DNA from: Rotaria sordida
Lineage: Eukaryota; Rotifera; Eurotatoria; Philodinida; Philodinidae
Reading direction: 5' to 3'
Length of the DNA stretch: 64,000 bases
Assembly (NCBI GenBank): GCA_905250125.1
Contig: CAJNOL010000215.1
Coordinates: 1-64,000 of the forward strand
The position numbers and the translations under genes are program-made. Shown piece after piece: positions 36,013 to 46,580 of the stretch. Every line of letters begins with the position of its first letter. Position 1 is the stretch's first letter. Under the pieces are notes generated by a model, which saw only the letters and a list, made by a program, of their open reading frames with translations, searched no databases and was not told the DNA's origin.

Positions 36013-38588
36013 ATGTCTGAATCAACAACGGTAGATGAATTGTCTAATACTGACGCAACAACAACATCTGAACAACCAAGAAAATATCTTCGTCGAAATG
36101 ATGTATGAGATCGATTTCTTTTTTTTATTTTGCTTTCTAAAATAAATTCTTCTTTTTTTTTATTTGCTTTTCAGGATATTAGTATTGGTGTAGTAAGTAT
36201 ATATATATATATAAAAACAAGTAAAATTACTTTCAACGTTTCATTTTTTCTTCTTTAAAGACAACTCGTTCTCGACAACGTGAGCAAGATAAGAAAAATA
36301 AAGAGTCTGAACCATCGGAATCAACATCAACTGATCAAATGATGTCAAACACACTTAATACTGCTCCATCAATAGAACAATGTGCTATATGTATGGAAAA
36401 TTTTGTTGCACAAGAAGTTGGTATACCAGAAAATTGTGAACATTCATTTTGTTTGCCTTGTATTATTGAATGGGCTAAAGTATGAAAAAGAAAAAAAAAT
36501 GATTTCTATTAATAAAATTTTCTTATTACTTTAGAAAAATAATTCATGTCCAATTGATCGTATAGCTTTTCGTCGTATTTTCAAAAAACATTCATTTACT
36601 TGTTCAAAACCATATGATTCTGTATGTTAGAAAATTAAATTTTCGTTTCTTTGTTTTTTTATAAATAAAATTTAATTTTTTATCTAGATGAAAGTCAAAG
36701 ATAATCGTACAGAAATTCAATTAGAAGATGATTTTCTTGAAATGATTGATGATGATATAACATGTCGTGTTTGTGGTGGAGATGATCAAGAAGATCTTTT
36801 ATTAATATGTGATGAATGTGGTAACGGGTAAGATTTATTAAAAATAAAAAAAAATTATTTTCATAATAAAAATTCGTTTTTTTTTGTTTAATCTTAGTTA
36901 TCATACATTCTGTTTGGAATTACCTGGTGTTCCTGAAACACCAGAATGGATGTGTCCATTATGTGAAGTTGATCAAATATCAGCTGATGAAAATTTATAT
37001 GAAGATAGTGATATTGAAGAACTTCAAGAGATACTTTTTGATGATACATTAAATACAACTGAAACTGATACTGAGGTTTGATTCGATATTATTTAGAAGA
37101 TAACAAAAATAGTATCAAAGATATTTTAATTCATTATAAAGAAAAAAATTTCTATAGGATCTAGTAGTAAAAGAAAAAATGCTATTCTACGTTTCTGTAG
37201 TATTTGATCATTCTTTAACTAATAAAATTTCGATATGATCTGTTTTGTTTATTATAATATGTAATCATATTTTCTCGTCTCATCTAATGCCTAACCATTT
37301 ATACATATTAGAATATAATACACAAATAAGTTTATCAAATCTCTATTGTATTAAATATTCGAAATAATTGTCCGAATTATTTACATTCATTGAATCTCTT
37401 TATAAAAAAAAACTTTTTATAATGAATTAAAAATATTTCTATCATTACTTTTGATATACTTTAAGAATATTTTTTTCTTATTTAGCTTGCTGATACTACT
37501 ATGCCTGTTAGACAAGCACGAGTACGACAAACAGCACGTATGAGTATGTAGTAAAATATTTTCTTAATCATTTAATTCGTTTTATATGTATATACTTATA
37601 GGAACTGGTGGTGTACGTAATCAACGTACAACATCACCAAATACAAGATCACGTCGTCATCGTCGTCAACGACAACCAAGACGACGACGTATACCAAATA
37701 CAAGACGATTAACATTAATGGAACAACAACGACAACGTCAAAGACGTCAACGACAAGTTTATAATAATGTCAATCGACGAATAGAAAATGTTAATGTAAG
37801 TAATTAACAAATAAATATGAAATTTTTTTCTTCGTTTTTTTTTTCTTTATTTAGACAAGAACAAGAGATGGTTCAACATTAACTACTTCACAAAGTTTTA
37901 CTAATCGAAATGATACACCACGAGTATCTATATTTAATGGTGAACCAGTTGCTCTGTTTGTATTCTTTTATTCTCTTTTTTTGTTCTTCTAATTCGTTAT
38001 TTTTTTTTTAGAGAAGATGAACCATCAACATCAACAACGACAACAAGAACTATGTTGCCAACAAACCGATCTATAATTACACCAAAGTTTGAAATGAAAA
38101 AAAAAAACAAAATTTTCCTAGAATTAATTCTCTTTCGTTTTTTTAGTGAAGCAGCTCGTCGAATAGCTGCAAGTGGCATACCAATATTAGCTCGTAGTCA
38201 TACAGAACCATCAATAAGTCGAGAATTAAGTGTGAGACGAACAACACCAACACTTGATCGTGTACCATCACGAACAATTCGTCCACCAACACAACCACGA
38301 ATACCTATTAATCAATTACCACGTATTCAACGTCGAGCTGATGCACCACTTCGATCACGTCCAACACCACGATTACCATCACCACCACCAACAACAACAA
38401 CTCAAACATCACATTCAACATCATCAAATGTTCCATCATTTCTTGATAATCTTCTTAATTCTCAACAACGTCTTCATAATTTACAAAATGTTCGGATAAA
38501 TGGGTAAATATATTTATTTGTATTTTGTTTTTTTTTTTCTAAAATAATTATTTTTGATTATTTTAGACCACATATTGAAATATCGTGA
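36013..38588 (+). CDS. PHRF1: PHRF1-like protein, RING and PHD finger half
   Basis: Twelve exons (36013-36102, 36175-36192, 36261-36479, 36535-36621, 36688-36827, 36898-37075, 37486-37543, 37602-37795, 37855-37955, 38012-38086, 38147-38503, 38567-38588) give 512 residues. The RING uses C77-x2-C80, C95, H97, C100-x2-C103 and then SCPIDR, the CP-x-DR ending characteristic of PHRF1 and SCAF11. The PHD finger follows (CRVCGGDD, LLLICDECGNGYHTFC, EWMCPLC). Then come an acidic stretch, the VRQARVRQTARM block typical of PHRF1, an Arg-rich segment and a Pro/Thr/Ser-rich region. PHRF1 is a nuclear E3 ligase-type protein that binds the RNA polymerase II CTD through its C-terminal region in vertebrates. 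Here the frame stops after the short last exon, while the C-terminal PHRF1 block is encoded in the next unit. Exon 2 is an 18-nt microexon. AATAAA at 38731. Confidence 0.85.
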
Positions 38589-38730
38589 ACAAGAAAACAA
38601 AAAAAAACAAATCTTATCTTCTTTATTCTTTGTTATAATTCATATGAGTTTATGTATATATATATATTGCCGGTTTTATTTGTATGTGTTTATTGTGTCT
38701 TTTTTTTCTTTTTCTGTTTGTTAAATCAGT

Positions 38731-38736
38731 AATAAA
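38731..38736 (+). terminator. Poly(A) signal after the RING-PHD unit
   Basis: AATAAA 143 bases past the stop at 38588 and about 110 bases before the next start codon, a spacing typical of closely packed or operon-like genes. Confidence 0.5.
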
Positions 38737-38848
38737 GAAAAGCCAAGAAATTCGAATAGATTTTCTAGAATTAAAAGATTAAATAATTATATTATTTGAA
38801 AACAAGAAAATTCTATGAATAATGATTTGTGTGCTTTTTCTTTTATAG

Positions 38849-41800
38849 ATGTCGATTCAGGAACAACCTGTTCGTTATAATATTCCTGAACAAACACCAT
38901 CGTCATCTATTGTGATAAATCGAGGCAATGAAGAGTACGATCCATTTGCTATTGATGATGATAATGACGATGATAATAATGAGAGTGAACAGTTGAACAA
39001 TACGAAACATCAAAAGCAAGAATCCATTCGGATTAACAATGGGTATGTTTTCTATTACAGATTAAATATTTTACTTACGAACAGATATATATGTATATGC
39101 AATTGTCAGATCTTGTTTGAATTCATATTATAGCTATGAATAGATCCCTTCTTGTACGACTAAAAATTCGAACTTATAGGTTACCATTGTTTTTATTGAG
39201 GATAAGGTATTTATGAAAAACTGAAAATAAAAAGTTTGAACTTGAAGTTTTGCCTATAGATCGATGTATTCTTTTTCTTAAAAAAATATTCGATTACTTT
39301 CGTCTTCTATAATGAAGTGCTGATTGTTATGTGGAAATTGTACATACTGAAAAAGACGTAGTTGTTCTCATTGAAAATTTCAGAACTATGTAATAACTAA
39401 TAAATTTGTCTATAGGCAAAATGTTTTCTTTTCGACTCTTCGTAAATGCCTCGGTCTTCATAAAAATTCTATAGAAACAGTCATAACTCTTCATCAATAA
39501 TCTATGATTGACCTATTCGTAACCCGAATATGAAGTTAAAGACGTCTATATAATTATTATTTATTCTATATTAGAACTGCAACCAACCCTGTGATTAATA
39601 ATACGAATGCATCATCAAATTCAGACAAATTTTCGTCATTACAAACGAATGAACAACAACAATCACAACGGCAAAGTGAAAGCCCTATAGAACATAATAA
39701 TAATCATTCAGATCACCGATCAAAGTAAATTCTTCATATCTTTTTTTTCTTCAAAATCTAAAAATAAAAATAAAATTCAAATAATATTTTATTGTTGTTT
39801 TTTTTTTCTTTTCATAAGATCACCTTCTTGTCGTAATCATTATTCATCTGATCGAAAACGTCTTCGTTCTTCATCACCTAATTCATCTATAATAACAACA
39901 GTAAATAATAATGACTCATCATCATCATTAAATATAGACATAAATTCATCATCAAAACATAAAAAATCCTATCGAAATGATGAACGAAAAAAATCTAAAC
40001 ATTATCATAAACATCGATCATCTTCAATGTCTTCATCATCAAAATCTCCATCATCACCTTCAACTTCAAATAATTATAAAAAGACATTTGATTCAAAAGA
40101 TGAAAAATCTTCAAATTCATCTCATAATAAATCAATACGTCGTTCAGAAAAACGAGATGATCATTGTTCACATCGAGCACGTAATTATCATTCATATACA
40201 ACATCAAAATATTCATCTCGTGATTATTCATCTTCAACATATCCATCAAATATTGATCGTCGTACAACAAATTCAAATTTTTCTAGTCCTCCTCGTCTTT
40301 CTTCAAAAATTTTAACAAATGATGGAAATTCATCTCTTGATAATACAGAAATAAATCAACATGAAACATCAACAGAAGATCGTAATCGAATTTATAATCG
40401 TCTAAAAAATATGAATGATACAAATACATCTGTTATTCCAATAAATAATAATACGAACAAAATTTCATCTTCCGGACCATCATTTATTAATACAAATGGT
40501 GGATCTCAACGTTCACGTAGTAATTTAATTCAAATAGTCACTACAGAAGCTGCATCTGAATTTACACGTAAGTTCTTATAACAATATAAAAACTAATATG
40601 TATACATAGCTGTAGTTATATCAAACTAATCGATATTCAATAGTCCATATAAAACAAAAAGGTTATATTTTCATTATTAATAGAAATCTGCTGAGTAAAC
40701 TACTGAGAAAAATTTTCTAACTTTTACTCTCCTCGATCAATGATTCCGGTACTGGATTCACGAACTTCCGCCGGAAACTCGCCGTTTCCGGCTGGAAATG
40801 CTAGGAACTTCGAAGCAGGAATTCAATGATCGTATCCGGTTCCGGTCGGATCTGGATGAATCTGGTCATCGTCTCATTGCTTCCAAGTTCTTACCATTTG
40901 TCGACCGTATCTCATTCATACAGGCTACTTTATCCTGCAGCATGCTTATCCTTATCCTACTCTGCACATCTCTAGTGATAAGAATAATATAAAGCAACCG
41001 TAGTCGATCGGTTTCTCAATATATATATATATATATATATAAAATAGAAGAAAAATTGATAAGTGATTTATTATTGCTTTATCTATAGAAGTACTTCCAG
41101 TTCGTTTATCATCATCGCAAGTCAAATCTGAATCAATCAAACCATTATCCGTTCCTTCTATTCCTGTTAAAGTTGAGTCTAAAACAAATACAAATGAATC
41201 TATTAAATCAACAATAACATCAAAAACTAATGGTAATACAGCTGATGATATGCTTATGGAAGAAATGTTACTTGAAGAAGAGCAAGAACAAAGTCCAGTA
41301 AAATCTATTGATCTCGATAGTTTAACAATACCTGAAACTTTAACTGAAAAAATTGATAATAAAGAAGAATCAATGAAAGTCATACCAACAACAACAACAG
41401 TCACACCCATACCCACAACAACAACATTATCGACTATAACTCCTGTTCCTTCTCTAATACCATCACCAACAAAAAAACCATATACATTGTACAAAGTTCC
41501 ACATACAAATCACATGACACCTCCTCTATCATCTCGACATAAAAAACAAACTAAAAAAGAATCATCAACTATACGTAAATATTTTTTATTAATTAACATT
41601 CTATATATACAAATCTTTAACTTTATTATTTTTTTTTTGAATAGAATCTGAGTCAACAACAACGAACAAATCTTTAGCTGATGATAATTTACGACGAACA
41701 TCTCTAGATGAACGTATATCAAATTTATTAAGTGTACCTGCAACATCATCAAATAAATCAATAAATTCATCTACTGAACAACAACAACTCGATAATCGAA

Positions 41801-42776
41801 CAAATTCTTCAAATCCAACAACAATAATATCAACACCAAGTGATAAAAGTACTGAAAGTCCTCAAGATATACCATTATTAATTTCAACTATGATGAAAAA
41901 AGGACAAGATCATTTATCATTAACAAAAAAACTTAATACAAATGATGAACGACGTTCAACAACATCAAAACATTATACCACCGAATGGCTTGCATCACAA
42001 AAACCTGAAGAAGCACCGACAGGTTTTATTAATTTTAATCATAAAAAATAAATCGTTTTTTTGTTTTTCTTTATTTTTAGAAGAATTAATTGTACTTCCA
42101 TCACTTGTTACATTACCAACACTTGTTTCAAGTCAACCATCAATAATTTCAAATATAAAACCATCACCGATTTCAAATTCAGGTGAATCTGTTATGATTG
42201 GTAAACTATCTGAAGCTATGAGTAAATTAATTCAAAAACAAAATGATACAAATTGTAAGTTAAGCAAAAAAAATCGATAGAATTTTTTTTTCTAACAATT
42301 TAAAATCTAGTACCAGCAACAACAACAACTGAAACAGAAGATACTGTTCCAATATCAGCTAAACATCTTGAACGTATTGAACGAGTTCGTTATTAAAATA
42401 TGAAATAATATTATGAAAATTTCGATTTTTTTTTTTTTCGTTTTTTTTAGAGAAAACAACGTGAAAAACGTCAAAGTGAAATAGCTGCTATTGCTAAAGA
42501 AGCTTTAAAACCAGCATTTAAAAAACATGATATTACAAAAGATGAATATAAAGAAATAATGAAAAAAGTCGTTACAAAAGTACATATTTATATATTATGA
42601 AAATAAAGAAAAATAAATAAATAAAAACTTCTTTTTTTTTTCTTTTATTCTAGGCTACCCATGCTAATGAAGTTGATCGTGCACGAATAAGTAAAATGAT
42701 TGATGCATATGTACAAAAATATCGAACAATACGTCAACATAATAGTTCAAAAACTTCGAATGGAAATCCTTCTTGA
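38849..42776 (+). CDS. PHRF1: PHRF1-like protein, SR-rich and C-terminal half
   Basis: Nine exons (38849-39042, 39575-39724, 39819-40567, 41089-41574, 41645-42022, 42081-42254, 42311-42384, 42451-42579, 42654-42776) give 818 residues. The ATG stands directly after a pyrimidine-rich tract and AG. The first exon holds an EEYDPF motif and an acidic run; exon 3 is Ser/Arg/Lys/His-rich like SR proteins; the middle is Thr/Ser/Pro-rich low complexity. The last two exons encode EALKPAFKKHDITKDEYKEI (in that order), then RISKMIDAYVQKYRTIRQH, which matches the extreme C-terminus of PHRF1 and SCAF proteins. Thus the unit is the missing second half of PHRF1. Exon 38147-38503 of the upstream unit and exon 39575 of this one have compatible phase (GG|A), so a fused full-length mRNA of the two is possible. 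The intron 40568-41088 carries a GC-rich insertion. Confidence 0.8.
40725..40974. mobile_element. GC-rich insertion in a PHRF1 intron
   Basis: A roughly 250-bp block of higher GC with repeated CCGGAAACTCG-, TTCCGGCTGG- and CCGGTTCCGGTC-like words inside an otherwise AT-rich intron. Its right end reads GCACATCTCTA, the reverse of TAGAGATGTGC, a hAT-like terminal motif. No left end was matched. The ORF within it on the + strand is not in frame with the gene. Confidence 0.4.
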
Positions 42777-44657
42777 ATATAATAAATTTGACGGCAAAAA
42801 AAAGAGAAAAAGAGAGATTGAATTGTTTTTTTTTTTTTTTGTGTATAATTTTCTTTTGTTGTTTGTCTTCTATTAATAATTATTTGAGTTGTGTGTGTGT
42901 GCGCGTGCGTGCATGTGAGAACAAAAAGAAAAAAAAAGACAAACAGACAGTGAATGTAAATTGTCTTCATTTATTCTTGTTTATGATGTGTTTTTTTTTA
43001 GTTGATTGATCTGCGGTGGTTGTCTTGTTTATTTGCTTTTGTTTTCTCTTGAATATGTTTGTTTTCTTTAACACACACACACACACACACGCATACATAC
43101 ATATCCATCCTTTGTTTCTTTTGTTTTCTTTTTTATCTACACGATATATTCAAAAAGGCAAAAAACAAAGAACGACAATTTGAGAATGCATATATGTAAA
43201 TGTCATATAGATTGTTTTTTGTTTTCATTTAGTTTTAATTTATTCGATTGAAAAATAAGCAAAGGAGAAGTTTAAAAAAAAAATGTTTATTCAGTGTTTT
43301 TTAAATAGTCAGTAGTAGATCTCTTGTTTTAGTCTTTGAATACAAAAACTCAAAAATATATGTGGATTTTGATTCTTTCAGAAAAAGATAAAATTTTTAG
43401 TTGATGTATAGTTAATCATGAATTCGAATACTAATAGGCTTGATCATGTTGAAGTAAATGTCTAAGAAATGGATTACAGCATGGTAGCGAAAATAGTTCG
43501 AATGTATTCTCAAAGATAGAGAACTGTTTAGAGCTTTTGATTAGCAATATTCTACTCGAATCCTAAAAAAAGAATTCAATCTCTCTTATGTCTAATTCGA
43601 TCAACTTTACTAATGCGTGCGTCAGAATAAATGAATCTCTCAATACTTTGAGATTATCTTTGTCAAATTACGACGTATATACTTGAATCTTTTCTTCAAA
43701 GATAACACGTACAATTATCTACAAAATCTTATGAAAAAGATTTTCCAATGAATAGCTATGGAATCATACTCGATGAACACTACAGTGCTCCGAAATGGCC
43801 CACTTTCAAAGCACTTGTTTTTCATATGAACGATTCTGTGCCACTCTTTTGATTAAATATAAAGAGACTGATAAGGACATTTTTGTAGCCCATGAAAAGC
43901 TCTATTCATTCAGTGAATACTTTTTTTGAGATACTGTAAATCTACTCGAATGAGAATATTTCTTTACTTTCCTCTATTCTTGTTCTGAGAATCTTTCATT
44001 AAGATTCATTGTAATTTTAATTTTGTTATCTTGAATGAAAAATTATTTCGTACTCAGATTTATTACTCAGTTGAAGAAAAATGTTTCCTCTATCATTTTG
44101 ATACGAGCAGAATGTTTCGAAATGTTTTTTTTTCTGATCTCACAATCATATTCGAATATCTTCTTTTGAGTTCTATTCGAAAGAGTATATTTGAAAATAT
44201 AGGAAACTTGCACTAGAGTAAAATCTTGTATCTGTTTTGCTAGAAGAAGTGAAATCATTAGTTTTATTTAAAACAAATGTACATTTAAAAATTTTCTTAA
44301 GAGAATTCCATGGACTGTCTTTTTAGAAAGAATTCAAGTATATACGTCAATATTTAACAAAGAGATATTTACAAAACATCGAGAGGCTCGTTTATTCTAA
44401 TGCATCCATTATACAGTAAATTTTGAACGATTCAATTATTTTCAGTGCATTCAATTAGATTTTTATAAACGATCAACACAATTTTACTTTATTAATTGTT
44501 ATTCATTTTTTATCTCAATACATTTGCAAAAACGAAAAATCTGTTGAATGTATGAACTATTATTTATTATTTGATAAAAGTTTGAAATAAGTTGAATTTA
44601 TTGATCTTTTTTTCTCATTGTACATGAGTATCTATGATGATATGAAATTAATTATAG
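42777..44657. other. Intergenic region with microsatellites
   Basis: Holds a (GT)n/(GC) tract at 42890-42916 and an (AC)n tract at 43071-43090 in the probable 3' UTR of the PHRF1 half. The rest is AT-rich without a supported gene. Confidence 0.5.
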
Positions 44658-45638
44658 ATGTTGCTTACCATTACAATTCTAATTGCAGCAAGTTTTGGAT
44701 TTATTTATAAATTTCGAGAACGTCTTGCTTTTAAATATGGTCGTTTATCACGTCCATATAATAATGCATGTGTAATACCTTTAACACAAATGGGAACTGA
44801 TCAATTTATAGAACTTTCATTTGGTAAAGTTCATTATATTTATCGATCGTCAACAAAATCATCAACAAAATTAAATATATTTGTTCATGGTTTTGCAATT
44901 CCAATGCAAATGTGGCAAGCTGTTTTTCAATCACTTATTGATGACAATCATTCTTGTTTAATATTTGATTTATATGGTCGTGGTTGGTCCGATGCTCCAC
45001 ATGTACCAATGAATGTTGATTTATTTGTTTCTCAATTAGCTGAATTATTATTTGCATTAAATCTTCCATATGAAAAATATAATTTATTTGGTGTTAGTAT
45101 GGGTGGTATTATAGTACAACGTTTTACTGAACTTTATCCATCAAAAGTTTCAAAACTTATACTTTGTTCTTCAGCTGGACTTAGTATTATAAAACCATCA
45201 TTGTTTCTAATGTCTATTTTATCTATACCAATTATTGGTCCAATACTTTTTAAATTAGTTATGCAAAGAAGTGATAATAAAAGTGTACGTTCACAATGGG
45301 CACATCCAGAGAAAGAGGAATATAAACAATATAAAAAATTATTTGAACGAATGTGTCAACAACATCCTGGTTATTTACGTTCATTATTTTCAACAATATT
45401 TTTTTTTAATTTTCAATTACCATTAGAAACAATTGAATTTATTGAACAATTAAATATACCTATATTAATTATATGGGGTGACAAAGATACATTAATATCT
45501 GTTGAAAATGCTTATAGATATCATGAATTATATAAAAATTCATTATTACATATTATACATGGTGCTAATCATAGTTTACTTATTGAACACTCTAAACAAG
45601 CTATTGAAGTTATAAAGCCATTTTTATCCGATACATAA
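44658..45638 (+). CDS. Alpha/beta-hydrolase fold enzyme, membrane-anchored
   Basis: Intronless frame of 326 residues. An N-terminal hydrophobic segment (LLTITILIAASFGFIY, residues 2-17) looks like a signal anchor. The fold's landmarks are in place: oxyanion motif HGFA at 78-81, nucleophile elbow GVSMGG with Ser147, acid Asp277 in GDKDTL, and catalytic His305 in GANHSL. The layout GRGWSD at 107-112 is also typical of the ABHD6/monoacylglycerol lipase/serine-hydrolase-like group. A lipid ester or related small ester is a likely substrate; the exact reaction is open. The ATG follows directly after TTATAG, so the mRNA probably has a 5' untranslated exon or a trans-spliced leader. No clear AATAAA close downstream. 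Confidence 0.85.
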   Translation: MLLTITILIAASFGFIYKFRERLAFKYGRLSRPYNNACVIPLTQMGTDQFIELSFGKVHYIYRSSTKSSTKLNIFVHGFAIPMQMWQAVFQSLIDDNHSCLIFDLYGRGWSDAPHVPMNVDLFVSQLAELLFALNLPYEKYNLFGVSMGGIIVQRFTELYPSKVSKLILCSSAGLSIIKPSLFLMSILSIPIIGPILFKLVMQRSDNKSVRSQWAHPEKEEYKQYKKLFERMCQQHPGYLRSLFSTIFFFNFQLPLETIEFIEQLNIPILIIWGDKDTLISVENAYRYHELYKNSLLHIIHGANHSLLIEHSKQAIEVIKPFLSDT

Positions 45639-45763
45639 AATGTTTTATATTCATATTTTGGAATCAAAAATACAAAAAACTTCAAAATTTTATATTCTTC
45701 TTATGAAAATAATAAATATATAAAATTAATAATTCACACTATACATCAAGATAGAATATAATG

Positions 45764-46580
45764 GATGATCGGTCAGCTTTTAGACAAGATGTTTGTTTAT
45801 TTTTGACCTCCTAGAAAGTATTTTCGACGAGTCAAAAGCTATAAGTTAGAACGCTCTTTTCGAACATAGGCTTAGAAATTTTGTCGAAATGAAATAATTT
45901 TTGAAAAGTCCAAAAAATTAGTTTGAACGGAAAATTTTTTGTATTTTCACTATTGTGATTCGAAACAAAAGTCAGGATCTTTATTTATATATCAGTTTGT
46001 AGATCAAGAGCTAACCTACAAAACACATTATTTTTGTCTTTCAACAAGGCGCCTCAATTTTCGTTTTTCCTAAATACTCACTTTTGAAAAAACCGAAAAG
46101 CGTTTTACGTTGATAAGCGTTCTTGAAAAAAATGCTTCTAGCTTCACTTGGATAAAAGCTACAGTTTAGTTCAACATTCTATTTTGTACAAAAAATGTCT
46201 GCATGAACGACTCTCACAATTTTTCGCATGTTCAAAAAGGAGCTTGTAGGATAAACAAAAATAGTTACAATATTTCTAAGTTTATAGTCAAAATAAGCAT
46301 AAAATATTGATCGCGACTTATACTTTTTGACTCGTTTGAAATGCTTTCAAGCAAACTAAAATGAATAAATATATTTACCGGAAACATCGGCTCGTAAGTT
46401 CCGTCTACACTAATTCTTTCTGTTTCTCAGAGATTATTTCATTACTCTCGAATACAAAATATCTAAGCCTATATTCGAAAAGAAAAAACAATCTTAATGC
46501 GCATCTTTTGACTTGTCGGAAATACTTTCCAGCAAGTAAAAAATGAACAAATTCCTTCTCTACAAACTTTCCAATCATTC
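45764..46580. mobile_element. Foldback element of about 817 bp with internal reiteration
   Basis: 45764-45890 is the imperfect reverse complement of 46450-46580; shared blocks include GAAAGTATTT-CGAC-AGTCAAAAG and TTTTCGAA-ATAGGCTTAGA-ATTTTGT. The right half holds a second, more diverged version of the same block at about 46265-46360, so the arm unit (near 200 bp) is tandemly repeated on that side. No coding capacity. Confidence 0.7.

Noticed and set aside
40952..41494. 180-codon minus-strand ORF, Val/Ser/Asp-rich
   Set aside because: Antisense of the Thr-rich exon of the PHRF1 C-terminal half, which has clear phase continuity on the + strand.
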